Positions 15,686-23,859 of a stretch of DNA of 64,000 bases are shown piece by piece. The position numbers and the translations under genes are program-made. The stretch's first letter is position 1. Each line of letters starts with the position of its first letter. Source of the DNA: an uncultured Sulfolobales archaeon (GTDB lineage: Archaea; Thermoproteota; Thermoprotei_A; Sulfolobales; NBVN01); contig CALIKV010000006.1 of the NCBI GenBank assembly GCA_938017505.1, positions 62,001 through 126,000 on the forward strand, written 5' to 3'. Below the pieces are notes generated by a model. The model was given only the letters and a program-made list of their open reading frames with translations, was not told the DNA's origin and ran no database searches.

Positions 15686-16664
15686 TTGCCAACACTGCAG
15701 GGAGTAGCGCGTACCTGACCAACGTCTTTATTCCCTGCTCCACCCTGAACCTCCCGAACGAGGACTTAATCACTGTTATGACCGTGAGGACCGCTAGGTA
15801 CTTAAGCACGACAACAGCGACTCCTGCAGGTAGGTTGTTGCTGAATGGATGAGGTCCTCCGAGGAAGATGAAAGTCACCACAAGGGTGAGTGCGTAGAGG
15901 TCGGCATCGTGAAGGAAGTTGAATATCGCAAGGAGTGGGCCACTGAACTCGGTCGCTACACCAGCTATTAACTCCTGCTCCGCCTCAGGTATGTTGAAAG
16001 GTGGGAGCATGAGTTTAGACTGGATTGCCGTAAGCGCAGCTATGAGGGCTAGAACCATCGGGATTACGGTCAGTGGGTTCGACCATAAATACCATGCAGC
16101 ATCAGTAGCCGCGCTTACGGAGAGCTCAGGCGTCACACCGACAACCACGTGGGAGAGGTAGACAGGGGTCAGAACTGCCGTGAAGAAAGCAGGCTCCGCA
16201 ACCGTCAGGATCGCCGTCAGTCTAGAGACCCCCTTGACAGAGAAAGGATTCTGAATCGATGCCGCCATAAGTAGCTCTGAGACAGCGACCCAAACACCAA
16301 GGAAGTAGATCAAGAGTATCACGTCGAACCTGGCTGTAATGCTGAACGGCGCCACCGGTAGCAGGAAGAGGGAGGCGGCCACAGCCCCTAAGCCTAGACA
16401 CCCGAAGACTCTGGCGGACAGGACGCTGCCGTATCTGTAGTCAGGCTCACTTTTAACTAGGAGGAGCTTGGCGAAGTCCGCGAAGGGTTGCAGGATGCCG
16501 AGAGGCCCTACGTAGGAGGGCCCCATCCTTCTTTGTGATCTAGCGAACATCTTCCTAACCCACCACTCACTAAGCATTGATGCAACCCAGAGCGTGAGGA
16601 GTCCTGGGAAGAACAGGATCCCCGCGACCAGCATCAGAACGCTTGTTAAGTCCATGCGACCCAC
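15651..16664 (-). CDS. mbhM: Membrane-bound hydrogenase subunit MbhM (NuoH-like)
   Basis: A 337-residue membrane protein related to complex I NuoH, which anchors the peripheral hydrogenase arm to the membrane. Features: RRMGPSYVGPLGILQPFADFAKL near the N-terminus, PFNIPEAEQELIAGVATEFSG (the conserved acidic loop at the quinone/ferredoxin-side junction) and about eight hydrophobic segments. Last gene of the operon. Its tail overlaps the convergent endopeptidase gene by 35 bases and its start overlaps mbhI by 19. Confidence 0.92.
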   Translation of the reverse strand: MGRMDLTSVLMLVAGILFFPGLLTLWVASMLSEWWVRKMFARSQRRMGPSYVGPLGILQPFADFAKLLLVKSEPDYRYGSVLSARVFGCLGLGAVAASLFLLPVAPFSITARFDVILLIYFLGVWVAVSELLMAASIQNPFSVKGVSRLTAILTVAEPAFFTAVLTPVYLSHVVVGVTPELSVSAATDAAWYLWSNPLTVIPMVLALIAALTAIQSKLMLPPFNIPEAEQELIAGVATEFSGPLLAIFNFLHDADLYALTLVVTFIFLGGPHPFSNNLPAGVAVVVLKYLAVLTVITVIKSSFGRFRVEQGIKTLVRYALLPAVLAITLSVVLTQLT

Positions 16665-17023
16665 CTAAGTGCGAGGAAGTAAACTAGCGCTATCAGTGAC
16701 AGGAACCCTATATACGTGATCATGTAGACGCTCCAATCATTCATCATCCCGTTATGAATCCTGTCCCTCAGGATTAAGTACAGCCTACGCCCAGCCCCCC
16801 AGATAATACCCCAGAACAGATTACGAACTGAGATGTCGAGGGATTTAATAACGGTCCTTGACTCACCGCCTATGTAGGCCTCCCCATACTCCACGCTACT
16901 TGTTGGAGCCCTCCTTGAGAGAGCGATGTAAATCAAGTACATCAAGGCAGCAGTTAACGCGAGGACGCCGCTCAACGTGAGAGCCGCCATCGATGGATCC
17001 AGGTTAATGACCCCCATGTTCAT
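16646..17023 (-). CDS. mbhI: Small membrane subunit of the Mbh hydrogenase (MbhI-like)
   Basis: A 125-residue protein with two transmembrane segments, one near the N-terminus (about 15-35) and one at the C-terminus (about 100-122). They flank a hydrophilic part with SSVEYGEAYIGGE and an amphipathic LFWGIIWGAGRRLYL. By position between mbhH and mbhM and by layout it corresponds to MbhI, the lateral-helix subunit linking the Mrp and hydrogenase modules. Sequence recognition is weaker than for the other subunits. Confidence 0.6.
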   Translation of the reverse strand: MNMGVINLDPSMAALTLSGVLALTAALMYLIYIALSRRAPTSSVEYGEAYIGGESRTVIKSLDISVRNLFWGIIWGAGRRLYLILRDRIHNGMMNDWSVYMITYIGFLSLIALVYFLALRWVAWT

Positions 17024-18618
17024 CTACCCCAGAACAAATAATACCCATAAAACCAGTAGTTGAAGATCCCTTGCTCAGAGGCCGTTCGACCTACTATCCA
17101 ACGCAACCACTCAGTTATGCTACCTGAGAGAACGCCTGTGGCGATGCACAAGATCGCTAAAGCCAGGAGCACCGTCAACGGCGTTAAGTTGACCTTAGGA
17201 ACCTCCCGAGTTCTGGGGGTCTTGAAAAGCGCCGCGTAGAGCAGTCTCACATAACCAAGGATGGATATCGCTGAGATGGCGTTGATCATCACCGACACGT
17301 ACGGCATCCCAGCCTCGACGTAGGAAGAGTATAGGAGGTACTTACTGAAGAAGCCGCCGAACGGTGGAACCCCGAGCAACTGCAGGACACCGACAATTAT
17401 GGTGAAGCCGAGCAACGGGTTCCTCCTAGCTACACCACCTATTTCGTCAAGTCTCCTGGTATTGCCGGCCATGAATATCACAACACCTGACGCGAGGAAG
17501 AGCAGGGACTTACCGAGGCTGTGGTTTATCAGATGGTAGAGAGCCCCTGATAGCCCGTTAACGTATGCAGGGGTATTGGGATGGGCTGCAATGGAAATCC
17601 CTATCGAGAGCCCAACCAGAACCAAGCCTATGTGGCTAACAGTTGAGTAGGCGAGCAGCCTCTTTATATCGTCTTGAACAGCCATCATGAAGGCGCCGAC
17701 GAAGCCCGAGGCAAGGCCTAGGATCAGTAAGGCCAGAAGCATCACGTCCCTTAACTCGCTCACTATTGAGTAGGGGCTGAAGATGGTGTAGAGGAACCTG
17801 AAGATAGCGTAGACGCCGACGTTAACGACGAGGCCTGAGAGAGCGGCTGAGACAGGAGTTGGGGCCTCTGGATGGGCGTCAGGCAGCCAGAAGTGATTAG
17901 GGAACACGGCTGACTTGAAAGTGAATGCCCAGAGAGATAAGGCTAGAGCCACCGCGGTCGCCGCGTGGATCTGACCGTAGTAAGTCCCTGAGGCTGAGGA
18001 GATTCCGAAGGTTACCTTGTTGACTAAGTCAGCCATGTTGAGGGTTCCGAAGGACCCATACACGAATACTAGGCCTATGAAGTAGAGAGTCGTAGCTACG
18101 GCGCCGAAGAGACCGTACTTTATAGCGGCTTCAACGGCCTCTGGCTTGCTCCTGTGAAAACCTACCAACGCGTAAGCGCTTATTGACATGACCTCGAGCA
18201 TCACGAAAAGGTTGAAAGCGTCGCCCGTGTATATGCATCCGAGCATCCCTACCTCAAGGCCTAGGAGCAGAGTGTAATAGTAGGGAGCACTCTTCAAGTC
18301 CTTGATATACCATGCACTGTAGAGAGTGATTAAGAACATCACAGAGGTTGTGAGCAGAGCTATAAGAGCGTTCACCTCATCAATCTCGTATGAGATTCCT
18401 ATCGGAGGCCACCACCCGCCGAATGGGTATGCCTTAACCCCCTCGCTTAATACTATGTGGAAGTTGTACGCCGCTGTAGCGAGTGCGTAGAGCGATGCGA
18501 GCGACGCGTAGGCGTGGAAGAACTTAACGTTCCTAACGAAGATCCCTATCAAGGGAAGCACGAATGCAAGTCCTATCAGAGACGGAACCAGTAAACCTAC
18601 ACTTAATAGGTACACCAT
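17020..18618 (-). CDS. mbhH: Mbh hydrogenase antiporter subunit MbhH (MrpD/NuoN-like)
   Basis: A 532-residue polytopic protein of the MrpD/NuoL-M-N antiporter family that conducts ions across the membrane. Family marks: LEVMSISAYALVGFHRSKPE with the key Glu of TM5, HFWLPDAHPEAPTPVSAALS (TM7-8 region with the Lys/His half-channel), KRLLAYSTVSHIGLV and HLINHSLGKSLLFLASG. About 14 membrane segments. ATG overlap of 4 bases with mbhI. Confidence 0.93.
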   Translation of the reverse strand: MVYLLSVGLLVPSLIGLAFVLPLIGIFVRNVKFFHAYASLASLYALATAAYNFHIVLSEGVKAYPFGGWWPPIGISYEIDEVNALIALLTTSVMFLITLYSAWYIKDLKSAPYYYTLLLGLEVGMLGCIYTGDAFNLFVMLEVMSISAYALVGFHRSKPEAVEAAIKYGLFGAVATTLYFIGLVFVYGSFGTLNMADLVNKVTFGISSASGTYYGQIHAATAVALALSLWAFTFKSAVFPNHFWLPDAHPEAPTPVSAALSGLVVNVGVYAIFRFLYTIFSPYSIVSELRDVMLLALLILGLASGFVGAFMMAVQDDIKRLLAYSTVSHIGLVLVGLSIGISIAAHPNTPAYVNGLSGALYHLINHSLGKSLLFLASGVVIFMAGNTRRLDEIGGVARRNPLLGFTIIVGVLQLLGVPPFGGFFSKYLLYSSYVEAGMPYVSVMINAISAISILGYVRLLYAALFKTPRTREVPKVNLTPLTVLLALAILCIATGVLSGSITEWLRWIVGRTASEQGIFNYWFYGYYLFWGR

Positions 18619-18626
18619 GCCTCACC

Positions 18627-19142
18627 TCAATCGAAAATCCTCCGGGCGAACCTCTCGAAGACCTCTGATACGTGGCTCCTCGCATCACTTGGCTCCGTCG
18701 TCACAGCGTTTATCCAGTGGACGTAGAAAGCCTTCTCGCCAGGGTCCACCTCTACCACCACGGTACCTGGCGTGTTCGTTATCGAGTTAGCTATCGTCAT
18801 CATCGCGTAATCGCTCACAACCCCGTAAGGGATCTTAACGATGCCTGGGTTTATAGGCATCTTCGGATGCAGTATTCTCTTGATGACATCGACATGTGCC
18901 TTGACCTCATCGATGAAGAAGTACCTGACCGCGTATGCGGTCAGCCACGCGAGTCTCTGTAGCTGGATGAGCTTATGGGGCTCCCTAACCACTAGGTTAG
19001 CTGTTATTAAGGCCGTCGCTAACGCCACTGCAACGCCAGTGGTTAAATCGTAGAGCGATGTAGAACCGGAGTAAATCACGTACGTCACGAAGACCAAGAT
19101 GAAAACGCCTAAAACCTTCCCAGCGAACCTCACTTCACTCAC
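18627..19142 (-). CDS. mbhA: Mbh hydrogenase subunit MbhA (MrpE-like)
   Basis: A 171-residue MrpE-family protein: two or three hydrophobic segments at the N-terminus, then RYFFIDEVKAHVDVIKRILH and PGIVKIPYGV. The cytoplasmic domain has ANSITNTPGTVVVEVD and FYVHWIN, which are typical of MnhE/MrpE. In Thermococcus this is the first gene (mbhA); here it sits between mbhG and mbhH. Overlaps mbhG by 4 bases. Confidence 0.88.
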   Translation of the reverse strand: MSEVRFAGKVLGVFILVFVTYVIYSGSTSLYDLTTGVAVALATALITANLVVREPHKLIQLQRLAWLTAYAVRYFFIDEVKAHVDVIKRILHPKMPINPGIVKIPYGVVSDYAMMTIANSITNTPGTVVVEVDPGEKAFYVHWINAVTTEPSDARSHVSEVFERFARRIFD

Positions 19143-19555
19143 CCTCTCAATCTGGATATCTTCCTTACGTCCGTTGTCCTATAGAGCCTGTATACCTGAA
19201 GCGTGAGGAATACGAGGAAGAGTGTCACCGCGAGGCCTATCACTATAGCCGTCAGGACTAGTGCTTGAGGCAGCGGATCAACAGCAGTCTGGAGGAAGCT
19301 GGTTAGGTCTGAGGCAGTGGGCTCGCTTGTCGTCAGCACTGGGGGTATAGGCGATCGCTCGACCGTTGGCCATGCCCTATAGCCAACGGCTATCGCCAGC
19401 ACGTTGGCTGTGTCAGAGAATATCGTCAAGGCTATTATCTTCTTAATCAGGGTCGGTCTAGCGAAGATCCCGTAGAGTGATATAGCTGTGTTCAGGATCA
19501 TGCTGAAGATGAATACGTTGAACATGAACGTATCTACCTCACTCATGCTCCTCAC
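19139..19555 (-). CDS. mbhG: Mbh hydrogenase subunit MbhG (MrpC/NuoK-like)
   Basis: A 138-residue protein with three transmembrane segments. The conserved SLYGIFARPTLIKKIIALTI and SDTANVLAIAVGY in the first half, and DPLPQALVLTAIVIGLAVT in the last segment, are the MrpC/NuoK hallmark. It forms part of the proton/sodium path. Overlaps mbhEF by 17 bases and mbhA by 4. Confidence 0.92.
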   Translation of the reverse strand: MRSMSEVDTFMFNVFIFSMILNTAISLYGIFARPTLIKKIIALTIFSDTANVLAIAVGYRAWPTVERSPIPPVLTTSEPTASDLTSFLQTAVDPLPQALVLTAIVIGLAVTLFLVFLTLQVYRLYRTTDVRKISRLRG

Positions 19556-20381
19556 CCCTAATCAAGCTCATGACTAGCTCTTCAGGGATTGAGAGAAGAA
19601 TGAAGACCAGTGTGAAGCCTCCGGCAACTGCCAAGTACTCAGATAGGTTGAAGAGGAAGAGCGAGCCGCTTACCAAGGTGTTGAAGAGGTACGCAGGTAT
19701 CCCAACAGGCGCGTCAAACTTAGGCTGGTTCTGGAAGACATACGCGTTGACTCCCGTCACCAGCCCCGTAAAGACCACGGCCAGTGCCGTCAGGTAGATT
19801 CCTAGAAGGCCGGCCGTCCTGAGCGTGAGCATCGGCTTCTCGGAGATCCCTCTCCTCAGGAGGAAGTACACTGAGAAAATCACCAGGAGCAGTAGAGGCG
19901 CCACAGCGGCTGCCGAGCCTCCCTGGAAGCCTCCCCCCGGCGTTAGATGGCCGTGGAGGGCTATGGACGCGCTCACAGCTATTATTAAAGGTGTTAGGAG
20001 CTTGGCAGCCGTCTTGCTTATTAAGCTTAACCCACTGCCTGCGCCCTCAGTAGTGGTCTCGTTACTCTCTGCGAGGCTCTTCAGAGAGATCCCCCTCATA
20101 AGGGCTAGTGCGCCTACTATAGCCAGGAAGAACACTGCTGTCTCGAAGAGGGTGTCAAGGCCTCTGTAGTCCCAGACGATCGCCGTCACGGCCTCAGGAC
20201 TCATGGCGGTGAATTTAGGGTACTGTGGGTTAAGAGTCGTGTAGAGGTACCAGGATGCGAGCCATCTGACTCCTGAGAGCGGCAGCGGGTAGTGTCCGAG
20301 GGCGCTACTGGTGAAGGCAGCCGAGAGTGTCAGGACAAGTATGATGAGGCTGACCAGGATTAGGGCTTTCTTCACGTTCAC
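19539..20381 (-). CDS. mbhEF: Fused Mbh hydrogenase subunits MbhE and MbhF (MrpB-like)
   Basis: A 280-residue membrane protein combining two subunits that are separate in Pyrococcus. The first about 100 residues match MbhE, with SPEAVTAIVWDYRGLDTLFE and ETAVFFLAIVGALALMRG. From about residue 120 on it matches MbhF/MrpB, with LTPLIIAVSASIALHGHLTP and GGGFQGGSAAAVAPLLL, plus two or three further segments. The start overlaps mbhD by 4 bases. No stop or frameshift separates the parts, so the fusion looks genuine. Confidence 0.85.
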   Translation of the reverse strand: MNVKKALILVSLIILVLTLSAAFTSSALGHYPLPLSGVRWLASWYLYTTLNPQYPKFTAMSPEAVTAIVWDYRGLDTLFETAVFFLAIVGALALMRGISLKSLAESNETTTEGAGSGLSLISKTAAKLLTPLIIAVSASIALHGHLTPGGGFQGGSAAAVAPLLLLVIFSVYFLLRRGISEKPMLTLRTAGLLGIYLTALAVVFTGLVTGVNAYVFQNQPKFDAPVGIPAYLFNTLVSGSLFLFNLSEYLAVAGGFTLVFILLSIPEELVMSLIRGEEHE

Positions 20382-20671
20382 TTACCACCATCCCCCTCAA
20401 CGCTTCCTAACTCACCGTCGATTCTCTCAGTCTTCTTCACTAGGAAGAGGATTACTGCCGGGTAGAGGCCGACCGCGACGGGTACGTAGACCAACGCTAT
20501 GTCAGGAGCCATTAGTAAGTAGAAGAGTATGGTGTACGCAGTGCTCTGGAGCGCTGAATACACGACCGCCCTTATCAGATCCTTCTCCAAGACAGCCAGG
20601 TACGTCGCGATGAGGGATATGACGCTCGTTAAAGCCATGAAAAGGTAGGTCAGCGTATTCAACCCGATCAT
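20378..20671 (-). CDS. mbhD: Mbh hydrogenase subunit MbhD (DUF4040 domain)
   Basis: A 97-residue, three-helix membrane protein with EKDLIRAVVYSALQSTAYTI and LMAPDIALVYVPVAVGLYPA, the conserved MbhD/DUF4040 signature that corresponds to part of MrpA's C-terminus. A charged tail ends at the stop. Overlaps both neighbours by 4 bases, as in a tight operon. Confidence 0.88.
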   Translation of the reverse strand: MIGLNTLTYLFMALTSVISLIATYLAVLEKDLIRAVVYSALQSTAYTILFYLLMAPDIALVYVPVAVGLYPAVILFLVKKTERIDGELGSVEGDGGK

Positions 20672-21063
20672 TTCTCCTCACCCTCTTTGAGCTTCTCGCT
20701 CAACGCGTCGTAGATCAACGGCTTAGGCACTGCAGCTCTCGATTTATACGATGCCCTGGCCAGGGCGTGAGAGCCTACAGGACCCAGCAACAGTATCAGG
20801 AAGGCGGTGACCACAGCCCCCCCAGCGACGAACCACCTGTAAGGCCCTAGCTCACTGTAACCAGCTGCGAAGAACGCGGCTCCTAACAGCGGGACGAACG
20901 CCCCCCATATAGTCCCAACAGTGGCTGCATGCAACCTCACGAAGAAGTTAGGGAACCTCAACATCCCTATCGAGGCTACTAAGTCAGCTAACGCGCCCAC
21001 CACTATCATCCCCGTCCCGACAATCATTAAGACCTGATTAACCAGCTCCTCACTCACGTTCAC
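20668..21063 (-). CDS. mbhC: Mbh hydrogenase subunit MbhC (MrpG-like)
   Basis: A 131-residue MrpG/MnhG family protein with three membrane helices. The block ASIGMLRFPNFFVRLHAATV is the family signature. Further conserved parts are GAFVPLLGAAFF and LLGPVGSHALARASYKS. A hydrophilic tail of about 25 residues follows. Overlaps mbhB and mbhD by 4 bases each. Confidence 0.9.
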   Translation of the reverse strand: MNVSEELVNQVLMIVGTGMIVVGALADLVASIGMLRFPNFFVRLHAATVGTIWGAFVPLLGAAFFAAGYSELGPYRWFVAGGAVVTAFLILLLGPVGSHALARASYKSRAAVPKPLIYDALSEKLKEGEEK

Positions 21064-21341
21064 TCACCCATCTCCCTCGACTCCAGGTACTTAGCCACGT
21101 AAATATCGAGTGCGAAGATCCATAAGGCAAGAACTATCGCCACGGCTATCAATATCGGTGATTTGAAGAGTATGCTCAGGATAGCCATGAAGGCGGCTAG
21201 GTCATAACTCATCGAGTCTATAGCCAACACGCTGTCAGGTATCGTGGGCCCCTTGACCGCCCTTACCGCGTAGAGGGTGAAGGCGGTTAAGTAGATGGGG
21301 ATCGCGTAGAGGATTACGTTAACGAACAGGCTTGGGTCCAC
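21060..21341 (-). CDS. mbhB: Mbh hydrogenase subunit MbhB (MrpF-like)
   Basis: A 93-residue, three-helix membrane protein of the MrpF/MnhF family: YAVRAVKGPTIPDSVLAIDS with the conserved GP-x5-R/DS-x-LA-x-D pattern, then hydrophobic helices ending LALWIFALDIYVAKYLE. It follows mbhN directly (one-base overlap), whereas in Thermococcus the Mrp-type genes precede the hydrogenase genes. Confidence 0.88.
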   Translation of the reverse strand: MDPSLFVNVILYAIPIYLTAFTLYAVRAVKGPTIPDSVLAIDSMSYDLAAFMAILSILFKSPILIAVAIVLALWIFALDIYVAKYLESREMGE

Positions 21342-21739
21342 TAGACACCACCCATTTTAGGAACTGTCGATAAAGAAAGACTGCTTGAGTCTATAGGCAC
21401 TGAAGAAGCCAACCTGTACTCGTTGCTCAGGAGATACGCGCTCGTAGGACACACTGTAACGCATCTATAGCAGAAAACACACTTGAAGTAATCAACAAGC
21501 GGAAACATCCTCCTAGCGTTGGTTTTAGGCACATCATAACCTTCAGGCACCTTAACCATAGTTATCGCGTTTGAGGGACATTCTATAGCGCATAGCGAGC
21601 ACCCTATGCACTTCCTCAAGTCAGCGTAGTGTCTGCCCCTAAAGTCAGGCTCTATAGGCGTCTGCTCTCTAGGGTACTGGATAGTTACAGGCTTCATGAA
21701 GATTCCTTTAACTATCTCCTTAAGCAAGGCCGGCCTCAT
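21341..21739 (-). CDS. mbhN: Mbh hydrogenase ferredoxin-like subunit MbhN (NuoI-like)
   Basis: A 132-residue 2[4Fe-4S] protein that passes electrons from ferredoxin to the small subunit. The two clusters are [12 protein letters not shown] and [12 protein letters not shown], both complete CxxCxxCxxxCP motifs (around residues 44-55 and 88-99). Overlaps mbhL by 4 bases and mbhB by 1. Confidence 0.93.
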   Translation of the reverse strand: MRPALLKEIVKGIFMKPVTIQYPREQTPIEPDFRGRHYADLRKCIGCSLCAIECPSNAITMVKVPEGYDVPKTNARRMFPLVDYFKCVFCYRCVTVCPTSAYLLSNEYRLASSVPIDSSSLSLSTVPKMGGV

Positions 21740-22929
21740 CCATCAACACCTCCCAACTTCTTCAGAGGGACAGAGAAACTTCTCCCACTCCTTAGATCCG
21801 TCACCACAGCCCTCTCCATACAGGAGATGCAAGGGTCGAAGCTCCCTAGAATTATGGGGACGTCTGCTATCATCTGGTCAACGTAGACGAATGCGGAGTT
21901 AACTATGTTGTTAAGCGACGGCGTCCTTATCTTAACCCTGTAAGGCTTGTCACTCCCTGTGCTACTGACGTAGTAAGTCAGCTCTCCTCTAGGGGCCTCA
22001 ACGGCTGCGAACGTCTCGTTGCTCGGGAACCTCCTGGGCAACTTCCTTTCGTCAGGAACCGGATTGCCCTGAGGCAGGTGCGCCAAGACGTAGTTAACCA
22101 TGTTTATGGATTCATAGAGCTCCCCGAACCTAACCATAGCTCTAGCGTAGCTGTCGCCGTACTCCTCAGTCACCACGTTGAAAGGTATCTCTCCGTAAGC
22201 GTCGTACTTGTCCTGAGCCCTTACATCAGTCTTCACACCTGACCCTCTAGCGACAGGACCGACCAGTGAGTGAGCGAGTATGTCCCGTGGCTTTATCCTA
22301 CCCGCATCCCTCAGTCTCCTGTCTATCGTGGCGTCCTCCCGGAAGACCTTGTGGTAATACTTAACCCTCTCCTCAACCCTCCTAACCAAGTCCATAAGCC
22401 TCGACACCTTGACCTCGTCGAGATCCCTCCTCACACCACCGACCATCATATAATCGGCTAGAACCCTCTGACCTGTGAGTATTTCTTTAGCCTTCATCAC
22501 GTACTCCCTGTCCTTCATCAGGTACATGAAGAGGGTCTCATACCCCGCCAGCTCCGCGGCTATCGCCAATATAAGTAAATGACTGTGCACCCTCTCCAAC
22601 TCCATAGCCAGGACCCTTAGGTACTTAGCTCTGGGCGGCGGGTCAACGTCGAGCAGTTGCTCGAGAGCTCTCACATAACAGTTAGCGTGAACCGTATTAC
22701 ATATACCACACACGCGGCCCACAATGAATATGTTGCGGTAGAAGGAGTTCTTCTCAACAATCCTCTCAACGCCTCTGTGATTGTAGCCCGTTATCACGTC
22801 AACCTTAACAACCCTCTCACCGTCGGCGTGAAGCTTGAGGAGAAGCGGTTCGTGGAGTGCTGGATGTTGCGGACCTACAGGTATCTCAACGGTCAACGGG
22901 ATCTCTATCAGGTGGGTGGTTTCAACCAT
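21736..22929 (-). CDS. mbhL: [NiFe]-hydrogenase large subunit MbhL (NuoD-like)
   Basis: Catalytic subunit of a group 4 NiFe hydrogenase, 397 residues. Both nickel-binding motifs are complete: [11 protein letters not shown] (L1, about residue 70) and [10 protein letters not shown] (L2, near the C-terminus). This separates it from MbsL/MbxL and NuoD, which lack one or more cysteines. About 25 residues follow L2, a tail for the maturation endopeptidase encoded at 15149. Other features: PAEHPAL-type [12 protein letters not shown] and the [11 protein letters not shown] loop. ATG start two bases after mbhK. Confidence 0.96.
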   Translation of the reverse strand: MVETTHLIEIPLTVEIPVGPQHPALHEPLLLKLHADGERVVKVDVITGYNHRGVERIVEKNSFYRNIFIVGRVCGICNTVHANCYVRALEQLLDVDPPPRAKYLRVLAMELERVHSHLLILAIAAELAGYETLFMYLMKDREYVMKAKEILTGQRVLADYMMVGGVRRDLDEVKVSRLMDLVRRVEERVKYYHKVFREDATIDRRLRDAGRIKPRDILAHSLVGPVARGSGVKTDVRAQDKYDAYGEIPFNVVTEEYGDSYARAMVRFGELYESINMVNYVLAHLPQGNPVPDERKLPRRFPSNETFAAVEAPRGELTYYVSSTGSDKPYRVKIRTPSLNNIVNSAFVYVDQMIADVPIILGSFDPCISCMERAVVTDLRSGRSFSVPLKKLGGVDG

Positions 22930-22931
22930 TT

Positions 22932-23390
22932 CTAAACACCCGAGTCCTTCCTCAACGGGTAGACTCCCTTAGACGAGACGTCCTCAGGCACGAAGAAAGA
23001 CCTCCTCAGGTATGGATTGCCTTCGAACACTACGCCTAGTAGGTCGTGAGTCTCCAGCTCGCCTGCTAACGCGCCTGGCAGTAGGTCTATGAGCGATGAA
23101 ATCACCGGCCCGTCCCTAGGCAAGTAAGTCCTCACAACGACGTACGTGCCGCGCTTAAACATGTTAACGAAGTAATCCACGCGTATAAGCCCCTTATCCG
23201 GGAGGTCAGTTCCCTCAATAGTCGCGAGGTAGAGCGAGTCCTCGCCGGCCGCCTCAACGAGCTTGCTGAAGAGCTCTCTAACCCTATTGGCCTCCACCTC
23301 CAAGACCGTCCTCTCAGGCTTCATCACGTAGGATGAGGTCACGTATCTGCTGAGCAACTCAACTAGATCCTGCGTCACGTCCATCACCAC
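22932..23390 (-). CDS. mbhK: Mbh hydrogenase subunit MbhK (NuoC-like)
   Basis: A 152-residue soluble subunit related to the 30-kDa subunit of complex I. The block RTYLPRDGPVISSLIDLLPG followed by ALAGELETHDLLGVVFEGNP matches the NuoC pattern (xExYDLxGIxFxGHP) and the C-terminus has LRRSFFVPED. Overlaps mbhJ by about 30 bases. Likely start GTG 23390 or ATG 23384. Confidence 0.9.
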   Translation of the reverse strand: MVMDVTQDLVELLSRYVTSSYVMKPERTVLEVEANRVRELFSKLVEAAGEDSLYLATIEGTDLPDKGLIRVDYFVNMFKRGTYVVVRTYLPRDGPVISSLIDLLPGALAGELETHDLLGVVFEGNPYLRRSFFVPEDVSSKGVYPLRKDSGV

Positions 23391-23802
23391 CTTCTAGAGT
23401 CTTCAACAACTTCAGCACGCCCTCAAGTATGGCCTCCGGCCTAGGAGGGCATCCGGGCACGTAGACGTCTACCTTAACGACCTTATCAGCTCCGCCGACA
23501 ACGGAGTATGAACCGGAGAAAACTCCCCCCGTTAAAGCACAGGCGCCGACCCCTACGACGAACTTAGGGTCAGGCATCTGGTTGTAGAGTCTCCTAAGCC
23601 TCTCAGCAGCCTTCTTAGTAACTGCACCCGTGACCACTAAGACGTCGCCATGCCTAACCGAGGGAGCCAGCTTAACCCCGAACCTCTCCGGATCGTAGTG
23701 TGGCGTTATCGAAGCGAGGACCTCGATATCACACCCGTTACAAGCCCCCGTGTTGAAATGAACAAGCCACGGCGAGTACTTAACTATCTTCACCCTATCC
23801 AT
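23359..23802 (-). CDS. mbhJ: [NiFe]-hydrogenase small subunit MbhJ (NuoB-like)
   Basis: A 147-residue protein holding the proximal 4Fe-4S cluster. Its cysteines are in FNTGACNGCDIE, VGVGACALTGGVFSGSY and VYVPGCPPRPEAILEG, all four ligands present. First gene of a 13-gene operon running to 15651; ATG start. A TATA element overlaps the end of hypF upstream, so the operon is probably transcribed separately from hypF. Confidence 0.95.
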   Translation of the reverse strand: MDRVKIVKYSPWLVHFNTGACNGCDIEVLASITPHYDPERFGVKLAPSVRHGDVLVVTGAVTKKAAERLRRLYNQMPDPKFVVGVGACALTGGVFSGSYSVVGGADKVVKVDVYVPGCPPRPEAILEGVLKLLKTLEGGDGRDAGSS

Positions 23803-23842
23803 AACTTGCTCAAACCCTCCATTCCACTACATAAACCTGGAG

Positions 23843-23859
23843 GGGCTTAAAAATTATAT
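23843..23859 (-). promoter_or_regulatory. TATA promoter of the mbh operon
   Basis: The minus strand reads AATATAATTTTTAAGCC, about 45-55 bases before the mbhJ ATG, overlapping the last codons of hypF. A GGAGGG sequence lies in the leader. It suggests that the hydrogenase operon has its own start in addition to possible read-through from hypF. Confidence 0.4.

Noticed and set aside
21736..22929. Large subunit being a sulfane reductase (MbsL/MbxL) rather than hydrogenase
   Set aside because: Both CxxC nickel motifs are intact and a maturation endopeptidase gene is adjacent, so hydrogenase is better supported.
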